NCBI GenBank assembly: GCA_040397785.1
Contig: JBBAVI010000007.1
Location: 1 to 64,000, forward strand
Source: M3007 sp040397785
GTDB taxonomy: Bacteria > Bacteroidota > Bacteroidia > Chitinophagales > Saprospiraceae
Length of the DNA stretch: 64,000 nucleotides
Direction of reading: 5' to 3'
Shown: positions 25,876-34,511 of the stretch, piece by piece
How the letters are laid out: every line of letters starts with the position of its first letter
Numbering within the stretch: the stretch's first letter is position 1
The notes under the pieces: model-generated
What the model saw: only the letters and a program-made list of their open reading frames with translations
Databases searched by the model: none
Told to the model about the DNA's origin: nothing
Position numbers and translations under genes: made by a program

Positions 25876-27291
25876 ATGTTTAAAGGACATGATTTGCTGA
25901 AGATGGGCTTTACCGAAGGCAAACCCCTCGGCATAGCACTTAAAATTGCGAACGCAGCTTACAAAGGCTACAGTCGTGAAAAACTAACCGCCGTGTTTCA
26001 ATTACTCCTTGAAACACCGGAGCAATATTTGAACGACCCAATCCTAAAAAAACTAGCGACTGCACTTATTGCAGCTTCCGCTACTCCACAGGATGATACC
26101 ATTACTTTGCTGGAAAACTCCATGGATTATACCATTTTTGGCGCCGAACACATCGAAAAAGGCGCAATAGACCAAATGAACATAGCCATGCGATTGCCTG
26201 TCAGCATTGCTGGTGCCCTGATGCCCGATGCGCACCAAGGTTATGGACTGCCGATCGGCGGTGTGTTGGCTACCCGCAATTCCATTATTCCTTATGGCGT
26301 AGGGGTGGATATCGGGTGCCGAATGGCCTTGTCTGTTTTTGATATTCCAGAAACGCACTTTTACGAGAATACTGGGTTTTACAAGAAAATACTGCTGGAA
26401 CACACGCGTTTTGGCGCAGGAAATGGCTTTGAAGCCCAGAAACGTACTGAACATGCCGTATTAGATCGAGCAGAATTCAATATGACCAACTTCATTTACG
26501 CGTTGAAGGATCGCGCTTACCACCAATTGGGGTCTTCTGGAAGCGGCAACCACTTTGTAGAATGGGGTATCATCGAATTTGCAGAAAGCGATGCAGCATT
26601 AGGGGTGGAAAAAGGTAAATACCTGGCGCTGCTAACACACTCTGGCTCTCGTGGAATGGGTGCGATGATCGCAGGATATTACACTAATTTAGCGAAGTCG
26701 GTTTGTAAATTACCACCTGCAGCATCCAACCTGGCTTACCTTGATTTGAATACGGAGGCAGGACAAGAATATTGGTTAGCCATGAACCTCGCTGGCGATT
26801 ATGCTTCGGCTTGCCATGAAGTGATTCACCAAAAACTGGCGCTGGCAACTGGCGGAACGGTTCTTGCGACAGTCGAAAACCACCATAACTTTGCCTGGAA
26901 GGAAATGCTGAACGGCGAAGAACTCATCGTGCACCGAAAAGGAGCAACCCCTGCATCTAAAGGAGTTATGGGAATTATTCCTGGAAGTATGACGGCACCA
27001 GGTTTTTTGGTGCGTGGGTTAGGAAATACAGATGCAATTAACTCGGCCTCGCATGGCGCCGGACGACAAATGAGCCGCACCAAGGCCATCAAAAACATCC
27101 AAAAGGCCGAACTAAAAGCCATTTTGAAAAACATGGGGGTAACCCTGATTGGAGCCGGGCTGGACGAAGCACCCATGGCCTATAAAGACATCCGAAAAGT
27201 AATGGCTGCCCAAACGGAATTAGTCGCTACGGTTGCCGAGTTTTCTCCAAAAATGGTGCGTATGGCAGATGATGGAATGCGGGAAGATTGA
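25876..27291 (+). CDS. rtcB: RtcB-family RNA ligase
   Basis: 471 residues. Metal and guanylate-binding motifs are in family order: 'GVDIGCRM' (Cys ligand), 'GSGNHFVEWG' (His), 'LTHSGSRGMG' (His), 'HHNFAW' and 'SHGAGRQMSR', whose His is the residue guanylylated in RtcB. The enzyme joins RNA 2',3'-cyclic phosphate ends to 5'-OH ends using GTP and Mn(II), for RNA repair. No archease or RtcA gene is adjacent. The N-terminal 90 residues are longer than in E. coli-type enzymes, typical of a Bacteroidota subgroup. Confidence 0.92.
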   Translation: MFKGHDLLKMGFTEGKPLGIALKIANAAYKGYSREKLTAVFQLLLETPEQYLNDPILKKLATALIAASATPQDDTITLLENSMDYTIFGAEHIEKGAIDQMNIAMRLPVSIAGALMPDAHQGYGLPIGGVLATRNSIIPYGVGVDIGCRMALSVFDIPETHFYENTGFYKKILLEHTRFGAGNGFEAQKRTEHAVLDRAEFNMTNFIYALKDRAYHQLGSSGSGNHFVEWGIIEFAESDAALGVEKGKYLALLTHSGSRGMGAMIAGYYTNLAKSVCKLPPAASNLAYLDLNTEAGQEYWLAMNLAGDYASACHEVIHQKLALATGGTVLATVENHHNFAWKEMLNGEELIVHRKGATPASKGVMGIIPGSMTAPGFLVRGLGNTDAINSASHGAGRQMSRTKAIKNIQKAELKAILKNMGVTLIGAGLDEAPMAYKDIRKVMAAQTELVATVAEFSPKMVRMADDGMRED

Positions 27292-27394
27292 CCAAACACT
27301 AAGTGATTATGAAAACGGCTGGACTCTAATCCCTTGAAAATCAATTTTTTTATCCATCTATTCCTTTAAATATACTTTAATCTTGGTATAAAAT

Positions 27395-27435
27395 AATCCG
27401 TTCCGACCACAAATGGCCGGAGCGGATTTTCTTTT
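27395..27435. terminator. Terminator downstream of rtcB
   Basis: AATCCGTTCCG (27395-27405) pairs with CGGAGCGGATT (27418-27428) with one G-U wobble, followed by TTCTTTT on the plus strand. It also lies at the 3' end of the minus-strand gene 27445-27813, so it may serve both. Confidence 0.75.
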
Positions 27436-27444
27436 AGGCCAATT

Positions 27445-27813
27445 TTAATTGCGACCTAAACTTGGAACCTGTTCATTTTTACGACGGTATTTCAAAAATA
27501 AAACAACCGCCACTATAAAAGCTGCGGTACCTAACAAGGATTGTTGACCCATGACTGAATTTAAAACCACGCCTTTTGTTTCAGCACTGAGCAAAGGAGA
27601 TACACCCGAAAAAGTGAGATAAAAAGCAAAAATACCAACCCAACCTGCGACAAACAATCCAATCAGCCGATCCTGCGTGAAAAACAACAATAACACAATA
27701 GATATAAGCATAAAATAGAGCCATTGGGAACTGCCTGCGGCAATCGCCAATACAGAAAGTCCACCCAATAAAACTAATTCGCCCAAATTTTGAATCATTT
27801 TTTGTTTATTCAT
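27445..27813 (-). CDS. Small four-helix membrane protein of unknown function
   Basis: 122 residues from ATG 27813. The open frame continues 26 codons further upstream, but this start places a short basic N-terminus directly before the first helix. About four hydrophobic segments are followed by a positively charged tail ('KYRRKNEQ'). No family recognised. Confidence 0.6.
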   Translation of the reverse strand: MNKQKMIQNLGELVLLGGLSVLAIAAGSSQWLYFMLISIVLLLFFTQDRLIGLFVAGWVGIFAFYLTFSGVSPLLSAETKGVVLNSVMGQQSLLGTAAFIVAVVLFLKYRRKNEQVPSLGRN

Positions 27814-27920
27814 AGTGCAAATTTTTAATTGGTCAATAATCAAATAAACGTTCATTTCTATCTTAACGCTGCCATAGCACAATTTGTTCACCTCAAAAAC
27901 AAACCGAAAGCCAAATATAA

Positions 27921-27989
27921 TAAAAAAACGAGACTTGCAAACACTTCCGTTGTTTTTTCAAACTTTCGGACTGTCCGCAAACCTCGTTT
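27921..27989 (-). terminator. Terminator of the 28013 gene
   Basis: Read on the minus strand, AAACGAG (27989-27983) pairs with CTCGTTT (27932-27926), which runs into a seven-T tract. The long loop contains an inner perfect hairpin CGGAC-A-GTCCG (27967-27977). It ends transcription of the ASKHA-like gene starting at 29023. Confidence 0.6.
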
Positions 27990-28012
27990 CAGTTAACTAA
28001 CGCAAAAATCTT

Positions 28013-29023
28013 CTATAGGTTCAATAAAAATCCAATCGTAAAGTTGGCATCCCAATCGAACACAAATTGCTTACAACCAGTGGCATCCGCTACTGCTGCA
28101 TAAATATTCAAGCCCGCCTTTTGTTTCTCACCATCAGCCTTATAATTTGCTGGCGCTTTTAAAACGGTATAACGCTCTTTGCCATTCCGTACCTGTTTGG
28201 CCAACTCATAAGGAATACCACCAATAATAAAACAGGTTTCCCGTAAATTGGAAGGAACTTGCTTTGATTTGCCGCTTACTTCCTGATACACCGCATTGTC
28301 GCTCAAGTTGTTTTGAAAATATTTTGCACCCGGCGCTTCCAATGCCCCACCTGGCACCCAAGAAATTTTAGTATTGCCTGAGCCAATATCTACCACAAAC
28401 GCCTTGCTCCGATAAGCATTCGGGAGTGCAGCCCGCAAAGCCAACTGGGCTTCTTGCTGCGGTGTTACCTCATTCACAAAGTAACTCATACCCTTCAACT
28501 GATCGCTGATTTTTTGGGTAATTTCAACTTTTTTAGCACCAGAACTAATCACAAAATGGATATCTTTGGGACCAACACCGTAGCCCAACATATCAGCGAT
28601 ATACCGCTTTAGTCCACTTTTAACATCATCATCTGTCGCCAATTTTTCATACACCAAAGATGCCCCATATTCTGCTTTCTCCAATTTCCAATTTTTCGAC
28701 GCATCTACTCTGATAATGAAAGAATTGAAACCCGTTGCACCCAATTCAACAACACCCTTTAACTTTCCGTTAGAAGGCGGTGTGGCGGTGTAATTAAATG
28801 CCGCAGGTGTAAAACTACTGGATTTGCCCCAGGTCGTTGCTCCACTGCCACCGCTGTTATTTGAAGCAGTTTCGGAACCTGTAGGTTGTTCGGTAGTAGT
28901 CGTGGTTTCGGAACTTGCACCAGATTTTCCTAAATTTGGAAAAAAAGTTCTTACTGCAAAAAAAACGCCCACAACGATCGCAATCGTAATTAGTAAGCGT
29001 GAAAAAGTGGTTAGTCGTGCCAT
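28013..29023 (-). CDS. Membrane-anchored Ppx/GppA-like (ASKHA-fold) protein
   Basis: 336 residues from ATG 29023. One N-terminal membrane helix (about 8-28) is followed by a Thr/Ser/Gly-rich linker (about 33-65). The remaining domain has two glycine motifs spaced as in actin-like ATPases: 'GVVELGATGFNSFIIRVD' and 'FVVDIGSGNTKISW', with 'FVISSGAKK' between them. This resembles exopolyphosphatase/guanosine pentaphosphatase proteins, but it is shorter, lacks their C-terminal HD-like domain and is probably periplasmic. That location would be odd for a nucleotide-dependent enzyme. The assignment to the ASKHA fold is inferred from motifs only. Confidence 0.6.
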   Translation of the reverse strand: MARLTTFSRLLITIAIVVGVFFAVRTFFPNLGKSGASSETTTTTEQPTGSETASNNSGGSGATTWGKSSSFTPAAFNYTATPPSNGKLKGVVELGATGFNSFIIRVDASKNWKLEKAEYGASLVYEKLATDDDVKSGLKRYIADMLGYGVGPKDIHFVISSGAKKVEITQKISDQLKGMSYFVNEVTPQQEAQLALRAALPNAYRSKAFVVDIGSGNTKISWVPGGALEAPGAKYFQNNLSDNAVYQEVSGKSKQVPSNLRETCFIIGGIPYELAKQVRNGKERYTVLKAPANYKADGEKQKAGLNIYAAVADATGCKQFVFDWDANFTIGFLLNL

Positions 29024-29234
29024 AGTTGTGAATTTGATTGATTGTTTATGATCCAATATCAGCCCAAATGTAGGGTCTTCGATGCAATCATTCAATGACT
29101 TTTCTGGTTTATCCGACAGACAATTAATAAATGCGCCCCCATATCAGTAACAAGTTCGACCAAGTGCTATATTTATTAAACAGATTTTCTCTCTACCTTT
29201 GTGATGCTTTCTTTAATATAAAAATTCATATCCC

Positions 29235-30443
29235 ATGTCTGCAACGATTACCAGTATCCTTTCTGAGCGCGTTCAAAGTCTTTCTGAATCAGAAACCCTT
29301 AAAATGGCACGTATGGCACGCGAACTACGCGCATTGGGCCACGATGTAATTAGCCTTAGCCTGGGTGAACCCGATTTTGATACGCCCGATCATATCAAGG
29401 AAGCCGCTTACCAAGCCCTCAAAGATGGATACACCAAATATACACCTGTTCCTGGCTTGCCTGAACTGATCAAAGCAATCAGCGAAAAATTCAAGCGTGA
29501 CAATCAGTTAGATTATCAGCCCGATCAAATTGTCGTGAGCAATGGCGCTAAACAAACCGTTTACAACCTTTGCCAGGCTTTGCTCAATCCGGGTGATGAA
29601 GCTGTTTTGTTTGCCCCCTATTGGGTTTCTTATCTTGAAATTGTAAAAATGGCTGGTGGTATACCCGTAGAAGTATTTGCAGGCGTTGATCAGGATTTTA
29701 AACCAAGCCCCGCACAACTAGCAGCAGCCATCACGCCACGCACCAAATTCCTGATTTTCTCTTCTCCCTGTAATCCAACCGGAACGGTATTCACGCGACA
29801 AGAATTGGAGGCATACGCAGCAGTACTCGCTCAACACCCTCATGTGTATATCATCAGCGATGAAATTTACGAATATATCAATTTCACCCACGAGCATGTA
29901 AGCATTGGCAGTATCGATTCCGTAAAAGACCGCACCATCACCATCAATGGCTACGCAAAAGGTTTTGCAATGACCGGCTGGCGCTTGGGTTACATGGGCG
30001 CACCAAAATTCATCGCCGATGCCTGCTCTAAAATACAAGGCCAGGTTACCAGCGGGGCTTCTTCTTTTGGTCAAAAAGCAGGGGCCGTGGCACTAATGAG
30101 TGATATGGAACCTACTTATGTGATGCGCGAAGCCTTTCGCGAACGCCGCGATATTGTCCTTTCATTGTTACAGGAAATTCCAGGCATCAAAACCAACCAC
30201 CCCGATGGAGCGTTTTATGTTTTCCCGGATGTAAGCGCCTTTTTTGGTAAAAGTGATGGCATTACTGCCATTCGAAATGCCGACGATTTCTGTGACTACA
30301 TCATGTCCAATGCTTATGTTGGACTTGTATCCGGCGCTGCTTTTGGTGACCCCAACAGTTTCCGGTTGAGCTACGCTGCTTCAGAAGAGCAATTGCGCGA
30401 AGCCATTAGCCGAATGAAATCCGTATTGGCAAAACTGAAGTAA
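29235..30443 (+). CDS. aspB: Class I PLP-dependent aspartate aminotransferase
   Basis: 402 residues of fold-type I aminotransferases. 'SLGEPDFDTPDHI' at about 36-48, 'SPCNPTGTVF' (Asn of the PLP site), 'IISDEIYEYI' (Asp/Tyr contacts) and 'INGYAKGFAMTGWRLGY', with the Schiff-base Lys in 'AKGFAM', are all present. This is the aspartate/prephenate aminotransferase I-gamma subgroup. It acts in the cytoplasm in amino acid metabolism. A TACCTTTG box at 29194-29201, 33 bases before the ATG, is a likely -7 element. Confidence 0.94.
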   Translation: MSATITSILSERVQSLSESETLKMARMARELRALGHDVISLSLGEPDFDTPDHIKEAAYQALKDGYTKYTPVPGLPELIKAISEKFKRDNQLDYQPDQIVVSNGAKQTVYNLCQALLNPGDEAVLFAPYWVSYLEIVKMAGGIPVEVFAGVDQDFKPSPAQLAAAITPRTKFLIFSSPCNPTGTVFTRQELEAYAAVLAQHPHVYIISDEIYEYINFTHEHVSIGSIDSVKDRTITINGYAKGFAMTGWRLGYMGAPKFIADACSKIQGQVTSGASSFGQKAGAVALMSDMEPTYVMREAFRERRDIVLSLLQEIPGIKTNHPDGAFYVFPDVSAFFGKSDGITAIRNADDFCDYIMSNAYVGLVSGAAFGDPNSFRLSYAASEEQLREAISRMKSVLAKLK

Positions 30444-30449
30444 GGAACC

Positions 30450-32015
30450 TTAACGCCTATATTCAACATTTAACAACAAAGTATTTTCACCAAAATACTC
30501 CTTGAAGGCTAAGGAAAACGTGCCCGGGCTGCTAAATCCAACCAACTCGGATATGGCTTGCGGTGTGCCCGCACGTTTTTCTAGCAAGGACTTTGCTTTT
30601 TCTAAACGCATTTCGCGAATTAACTGTACCGGTTCTTTGCCCGTCAAAACTAGCAGCTTTTTAAAATAATGCTGCTTGGTCAACTGCATTTTTCGGGCGA
30701 TCTCCTCCGCAGTAAAATTGGGATCCGATAGGTTTTGTTCAACATACTGAATGGTTTGCGACAAAAAGGGATCCTCGATGCCGATCCGGTTTTCTGTAAA
30801 ATACAAATGCAGAAAACGCTGAAACAGGGTATGCTTTACTTTTCGACCATCAATCAAGCGCTGGATGGAAGCATCAAAATGATCATCCAGAATTGGACGC
30901 GTAAACCAAACGTCCGCACCAGCGCGCAAAGCATCCAGTTTGCCTTCATTTCCGTGATGATCACTCAATAAAACGATCGGAATATGACTGGTTTTTTCTG
31001 ATAATTTCAATTGACGTGCTACATCAATGCCTGTTTTACCATTTAAAATTGCATCACAAACGATTAAGTCAGGCAAAATTGAATTGGCCATTTGTAAGCC
31101 CTCATAAGGCGTTCTAGCCGTTTCAATTTGAAATCGATCGGCGAGTAATGACTTCAAGTACAACACAATTTGCCGATTTGGTTCTATAATTAAAGCGATT
31201 TGTTCGGGACGCTCGCCCCCAAACCAGGCATTGGTCGGACTTGCATGTGATAAAATTGTTGCAACGTCTGCTCCCAATACCGGCACTTCCTCTATCATTA
31301 CAGGCTGTGTAGCCAAATCTGCCGGATGAACACCTGGTTGCGCCTGCAACAAAGCCATTTCCATTTCCTGCTTTTGCAACCGCTTGTGCCAACGACGAAC
31401 ATTACGCAAATTAACAAGGATCAATGCGAAAAAAACAAGCCCTAATACCCCGCCAAGTAAGTAAACTTTATTGCGATCTAACTGAAAATATTGAGACTGT
31501 AACGCCACCTCCTTTTTCCGAAGTGCCACCAGAGAATCCAACTGCAATTTTACCTGGATTTTTTCTTTCCGTTGAGCCCGTGTACGAATAGAATCTTGGG
31601 CTACACTTAACATTTGCTGAGTAGCAAGTTCCAATTCTGGCAGGTCCCAACGCGCACATTCTTTGACTAAAACACTTAACAAAGCCGCTTTTGTTATCGG
31701 ATTTGGATCACGGCGCGCACTTAACGCTGCTTCCGATAACATTAAGGTTGCGCTACGTTCATCCTTATTTGCTTTGTAAATACCCGAAATGAGCGTAAGT
31801 GCCTCAGGTTGAATCGACAACTCGTGTCGGCTCAAAAAATCCCGATACCACTCGGCCTCAATTTGCGCTTGTTCGTTATTTCCAGATTGCAATAACGCAA
31901 CCAACAGCATCACCCGATTGTTAAGGGTATCCTGTAAAGCGCGACTTTGGGCCTGTAACCCCAAGACACTTGCCCAAAACAGACAAACAAAATATACTTT
32001 GCGAAGTACAATCAT
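30450..32015 (-). CDS. Membrane-anchored receiver-AraC transcriptional regulator
   Basis: 521 residues from ATG 32015. Order: signal-anchor (1-22), a helical TPR-like region (about 25-150), a coiled coil, a membrane helix (about 184-202), a receiver domain (about 272-390) and an AraC HTH domain (about 420-520, 'EEIARKMQLTKQHYFKKLL'). The receiver keeps the phosphoacceptor D321 ('LIVCDAILNGKTG') and S351, but the acidic pair is E278-P279 instead of E/D-D and the invariant Lys is R373 ('FTRPIL'). There is no histidine kinase domain. It is a one-protein sensor-regulator, divergent from ccmE, and its stop is 6 bp from that of aspB. Confidence 0.85.
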   Translation of the reverse strand: MIVLRKVYFVCLFWASVLGLQAQSRALQDTLNNRVMLLVALLQSGNNEQAQIEAEWYRDFLSRHELSIQPEALTLISGIYKANKDERSATLMLSEAALSARRDPNPITKAALLSVLVKECARWDLPELELATQQMLSVAQDSIRTRAQRKEKIQVKLQLDSLVALRKKEVALQSQYFQLDRNKVYLLGGVLGLVFFALILVNLRNVRRWHKRLQKQEMEMALLQAQPGVHPADLATQPVMIEEVPVLGADVATILSHASPTNAWFGGERPEQIALIIEPNRQIVLYLKSLLADRFQIETARTPYEGLQMANSILPDLIVCDAILNGKTGIDVARQLKLSEKTSHIPIVLLSDHHGNEGKLDALRAGADVWFTRPILDDHFDASIQRLIDGRKVKHTLFQRFLHLYFTENRIGIEDPFLSQTIQYVEQNLSDPNFTAEEIARKMQLTKQHYFKKLLVLTGKEPVQLIREMRLEKAKSLLEKRAGTPQAISELVGFSSPGTFSLAFKEYFGENTLLLNVEYRR

Positions 32016-32068
32016 CGTTAAGAAGCGCTGACAAATGATTATTTTAAAATTTAAGATGCGTATTCTTG

Positions 32069-32106
32069 CAAAAGTAACGAAAAAAACTGTTTTATCCGTA
32101 AATTTG
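32069..32106. promoter_or_regulatory. Divergent -7 boxes between the AraC regulator and ccmE
   Basis: CAAAAGTA at 32069-32076 reads TACTTTTG on the minus strand (toward the regulator) and TAAATTTG is at 32099-32106 on the plus strand (toward ccmE). Both fit TAnnTTTG. Matching -33 elements were not found. Confidence 0.4.
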
Positions 32107-32130
32107 TGCACGATTATAAAAAACAATAAC

Positions 32131-32526
32131 ATGAAAAAGTCTCACCTTATTGCCATCCTGATTGTTGCGGTCGCTATTGGAATTCTGATTACTGCCAGTA
32201 AGGATGTCACAACTTATGCCAATTTTACCCAAGCGGCTAAAAATAACGCACCAGTAAAACTGGTTGGCCAACTGGTTAAAGACCGGCCTGTCGAATACAA
32301 TCCAGTAAAAAACGCCAATTTACTCGCTTTTTACCTAAAAGATGATGCTGGCGAGGTTCGTCAAGTTGTTTTAAAAGCAGCAAAGCCACAAGATTTTGAA
32401 CGCTCTGAACAAATTGTACTGACTGGCCAAATGGATGGAGATGTCTTCCAGGCGTCTGATATGCTCCTTAAATGCCCCTCCAAATATAAAGATCAGGAAG
32501 TGTACGTGCGCGAAAAAAAGAGCTAA
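32131..32526 (+). CDS. ccmE: Cytochrome c maturation protein CcmE, cysteine type
   Basis: 131 residues from ATG 32131. One N-terminal membrane anchor (4-24) is followed by an OB-fold periplasmic domain. The heme-attachment motif near the C-terminus reads 'LLKCPSKYKD', i.e. CxxxY in place of the HxxxY of proteobacterial CcmE. The CxxxY form is known from some delta-proteobacteria and archaea. The protein carries heme between CcmC and the cytochrome c synthase. No ccmABCF genes are adjacent, so it is isolated from the rest of the pathway here. Confidence 0.82.
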   Translation: MKKSHLIAILIVAVAIGILITASKDVTTYANFTQAAKNNAPVKLVGQLVKDRPVEYNPVKNANLLAFYLKDDAGEVRQVVLKAAKPQDFERSEQIVLTGQMDGDVFQASDMLLKCPSKYKDQEVYVREKKS

Positions 32527-32533
32527 CCACGCC

Positions 32534-33034
32534 CTAAACCAAGTAAACAGCCATTTCGGGTACATCCAAAATGCGCACTTCTATATTGTCTAACAAGGTA
32601 GTAGCTAATGCCAATCCAACATAATCGGCATTGACCGGGAATAGTTTGTGCTTGCGATCAACCAAAACCACAACTTCCACACACTTGGGCACTACCTTGA
32701 GCAAGGGTTGTACTGCGTAAAAAATAGTACGCCCTGTGTTGGCAACATCGTCTATGATTAAAATGGGCTTGTTTTCCAGCGCCTCATAGGGCAAATCAAT
32801 GTAGGGATCGTATTCTACCGGATTACTTGGGTTCAGGTGAATGCCTGTCATGGTTATTTTCATGGAAACGGGGGCAATGGGTGCCAGTTCGTTTTCCAAA
32901 AGCCGGGCAAAACCCTGGCCGTTTTTGTTCAAACCCGCTAAAATTAATTCCGGCTCATCGTAATGCCGTTCGATTATTTCAATAGCGATGCGTTTGATTT
33001 TTTGCCGAATTTGCCGATCGTCGAGGATGCGCAT
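32534..33034 (-). CDS. Type I phosphoribosyltransferase (PyrR-like)
   Basis: 166 residues. The PRPP-binding loop 'ILIIDDVANTGRTI' (about 92-105) is intact. The length and layout are those of PyrR-like or hypoxanthine-type phosphoribosyltransferases in Bacteroidota. The exact base specificity is not clear, and no pyrimidine genes are near. It ends 7 bp from the ccmE stop on the opposite strand. Confidence 0.8.
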   Translation of the reverse strand: MRILDDRQIRQKIKRIAIEIIERHYDEPELILAGLNKNGQGFARLLENELAPIAPVSMKITMTGIHLNPSNPVEYDPYIDLPYEALENKPILIIDDVANTGRTIFYAVQPLLKVVPKCVEVVVLVDRKHKLFPVNADYVGLALATTLLDNIEVRILDVPEMAVYLV

Positions 33035-33176
33035 GGTGAAAGCATTTATTTTTTAAGATGCCGTAAAACTTGATCGTTATTTTTCTGCAAAAGTCCGTGC
33101 TTATCGCTGTACTTTTCGCCCAATAAATCTTTTTTTTTATTCAGACGGGCATGGCCCACGAATCGTTGCCAGTTTT

Positions 33177-34484
33177 ATGCTACAATCTATACTTTTTATC
33201 CTGATTTCTGCAGCTGCTGCCTGGTTTGCTTTTAAAGGATTCTACCGAATCAGACGCAATATTATGTTAGGTAGGCCCGAAAAGGCAACTGGCAACCCTT
33301 CCTTGCGCTGGAAAAATACTTTTTTAGTAGCCCTTGGACAGCAAAAAATGTTCAAAAACTGGCTTCCCGCCTTTTTACACTTCTTCCTGTACGCCGCATT
33401 CGTAATCACGCAGGTTGAATTGATTGAAATCTTTGTGGACGGCATCTTTGGCACACATCGGTTCTTTGCGCCTTTTTTAGGCGTGTTTTATACCTTTGTA
33501 ATCAGCACCATCGAAATTTTGTCGATGCTCGCTTTTGTAGCCACCCTGATTTTTTTATCGCGCCGAAATGTATGGAAAGTAGCCCGATTTCAAAAACCCG
33601 AACTCAAAGGCTTTCCTTCTCGCGATGCAAACTACATCCTATTAGCTGAAATCGTACTAATCATCGGCATTTTTTGCATGAATGGCGGCGACAAAGCACT
33701 TCAATTACGTGGCTTAGAGCATTACCACCTTACTGGCGCTTTTGCTGTAAGTTCTTGGCTTGGACCAACCTTGTTTGGCGCTTTAGACACGCCAGTAGTA
33801 ATTGGCATCGAACGGTTCGGATGGTGGCTGCATATCATGACGGTGTTCGGATTCCTGGTTTACTTGCCCTATTCCAAACATTTGCACATCATTTTAGCAT
33901 TTCCAAGTACCTGGTATGCCCGTCTCACCGAAAAGGGAGAAATTGCCAATATGCCCGAAGTACAAAAAGAAGTGCGCATTATGATGGGCCTGGATACACC
34001 CGATGCAAATGCCACCGGTGATTTGCCTGAATTCGGAGCCAATGATGTTTTTTCACTCTCCTGGCAACAAGTTTTACAAGCCTATTCCTGCACGGAATGC
34101 GGCCGCTGCACAGCAGCTTGCCCCGCCAACCTGACTGGCAAAAAACTCTCACCCCGCAAAATCATGATGGATGTGCGCGATCGCGCAGATGAAATCGGAA
34201 AAAACCTGGATAGCGGTACTCAGACCCTCGAAAGTTACAACGACGGCAAAAACCTGTTCGACCATATTACGCCCGAAGAGATACATGCCTGCACAACCTG
34301 CAACGCCTGCGTAGAAGCTTGTCCAGTACTGATCAACCCGCTCGATATCATCCTGCAACTTCGACGCCATGAAATTCTGACGCAATCGGCTGGGCCAAAC
34401 GATTGGCTCCCCATGTTTAATGCAATTGAAAATAATGGGGCCGCGTGGGCAATGTCCGCTGACCGCGATGCCTGGAAACAATAA
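33177..34484 (+). CDS. DsrM/HdrE-like membrane protein with two 4Fe-4S clusters
   Basis: 435 residues. About six membrane helices in the first 270 residues form a NarI/DsrM-like cytochrome b domain (several His, e.g. 'FLHFF', 'WWLHIM'). A ferredoxin-like module follows with two CxxCxxCxxxCP motifs: 'CTECGRCTAACP' near residue 305 and 'CTTCNACVEACP' near 371. It is expected to pass electrons between the quinone pool and a cytoplasmic Fe-S partner. That partner, an HdrB-like CCG protein, is at 37902-38681; the two usually lie side by side in Bacteroidota, but here an FG-GAP gene lies between them. Confidence 0.85.
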   Translation: MLQSILFILISAAAAWFAFKGFYRIRRNIMLGRPEKATGNPSLRWKNTFLVALGQQKMFKNWLPAFLHFFLYAAFVITQVELIEIFVDGIFGTHRFFAPFLGVFYTFVISTIEILSMLAFVATLIFLSRRNVWKVARFQKPELKGFPSRDANYILLAEIVLIIGIFCMNGGDKALQLRGLEHYHLTGAFAVSSWLGPTLFGALDTPVVIGIERFGWWLHIMTVFGFLVYLPYSKHLHIILAFPSTWYARLTEKGEIANMPEVQKEVRIMMGLDTPDANATGDLPEFGANDVFSLSWQQVLQAYSCTECGRCTAACPANLTGKKLSPRKIMMDVRDRADEIGKNLDSGTQTLESYNDGKNLFDHITPEEIHACTTCNACVEACPVLINPLDIILQLRRHEILTQSAGPNDWLPMFNAIENNGAAWAMSADRDAWKQ

Positions 34485-34511
34485 GTAAAACAAACGAATA
34501 CTACTTTTGTC

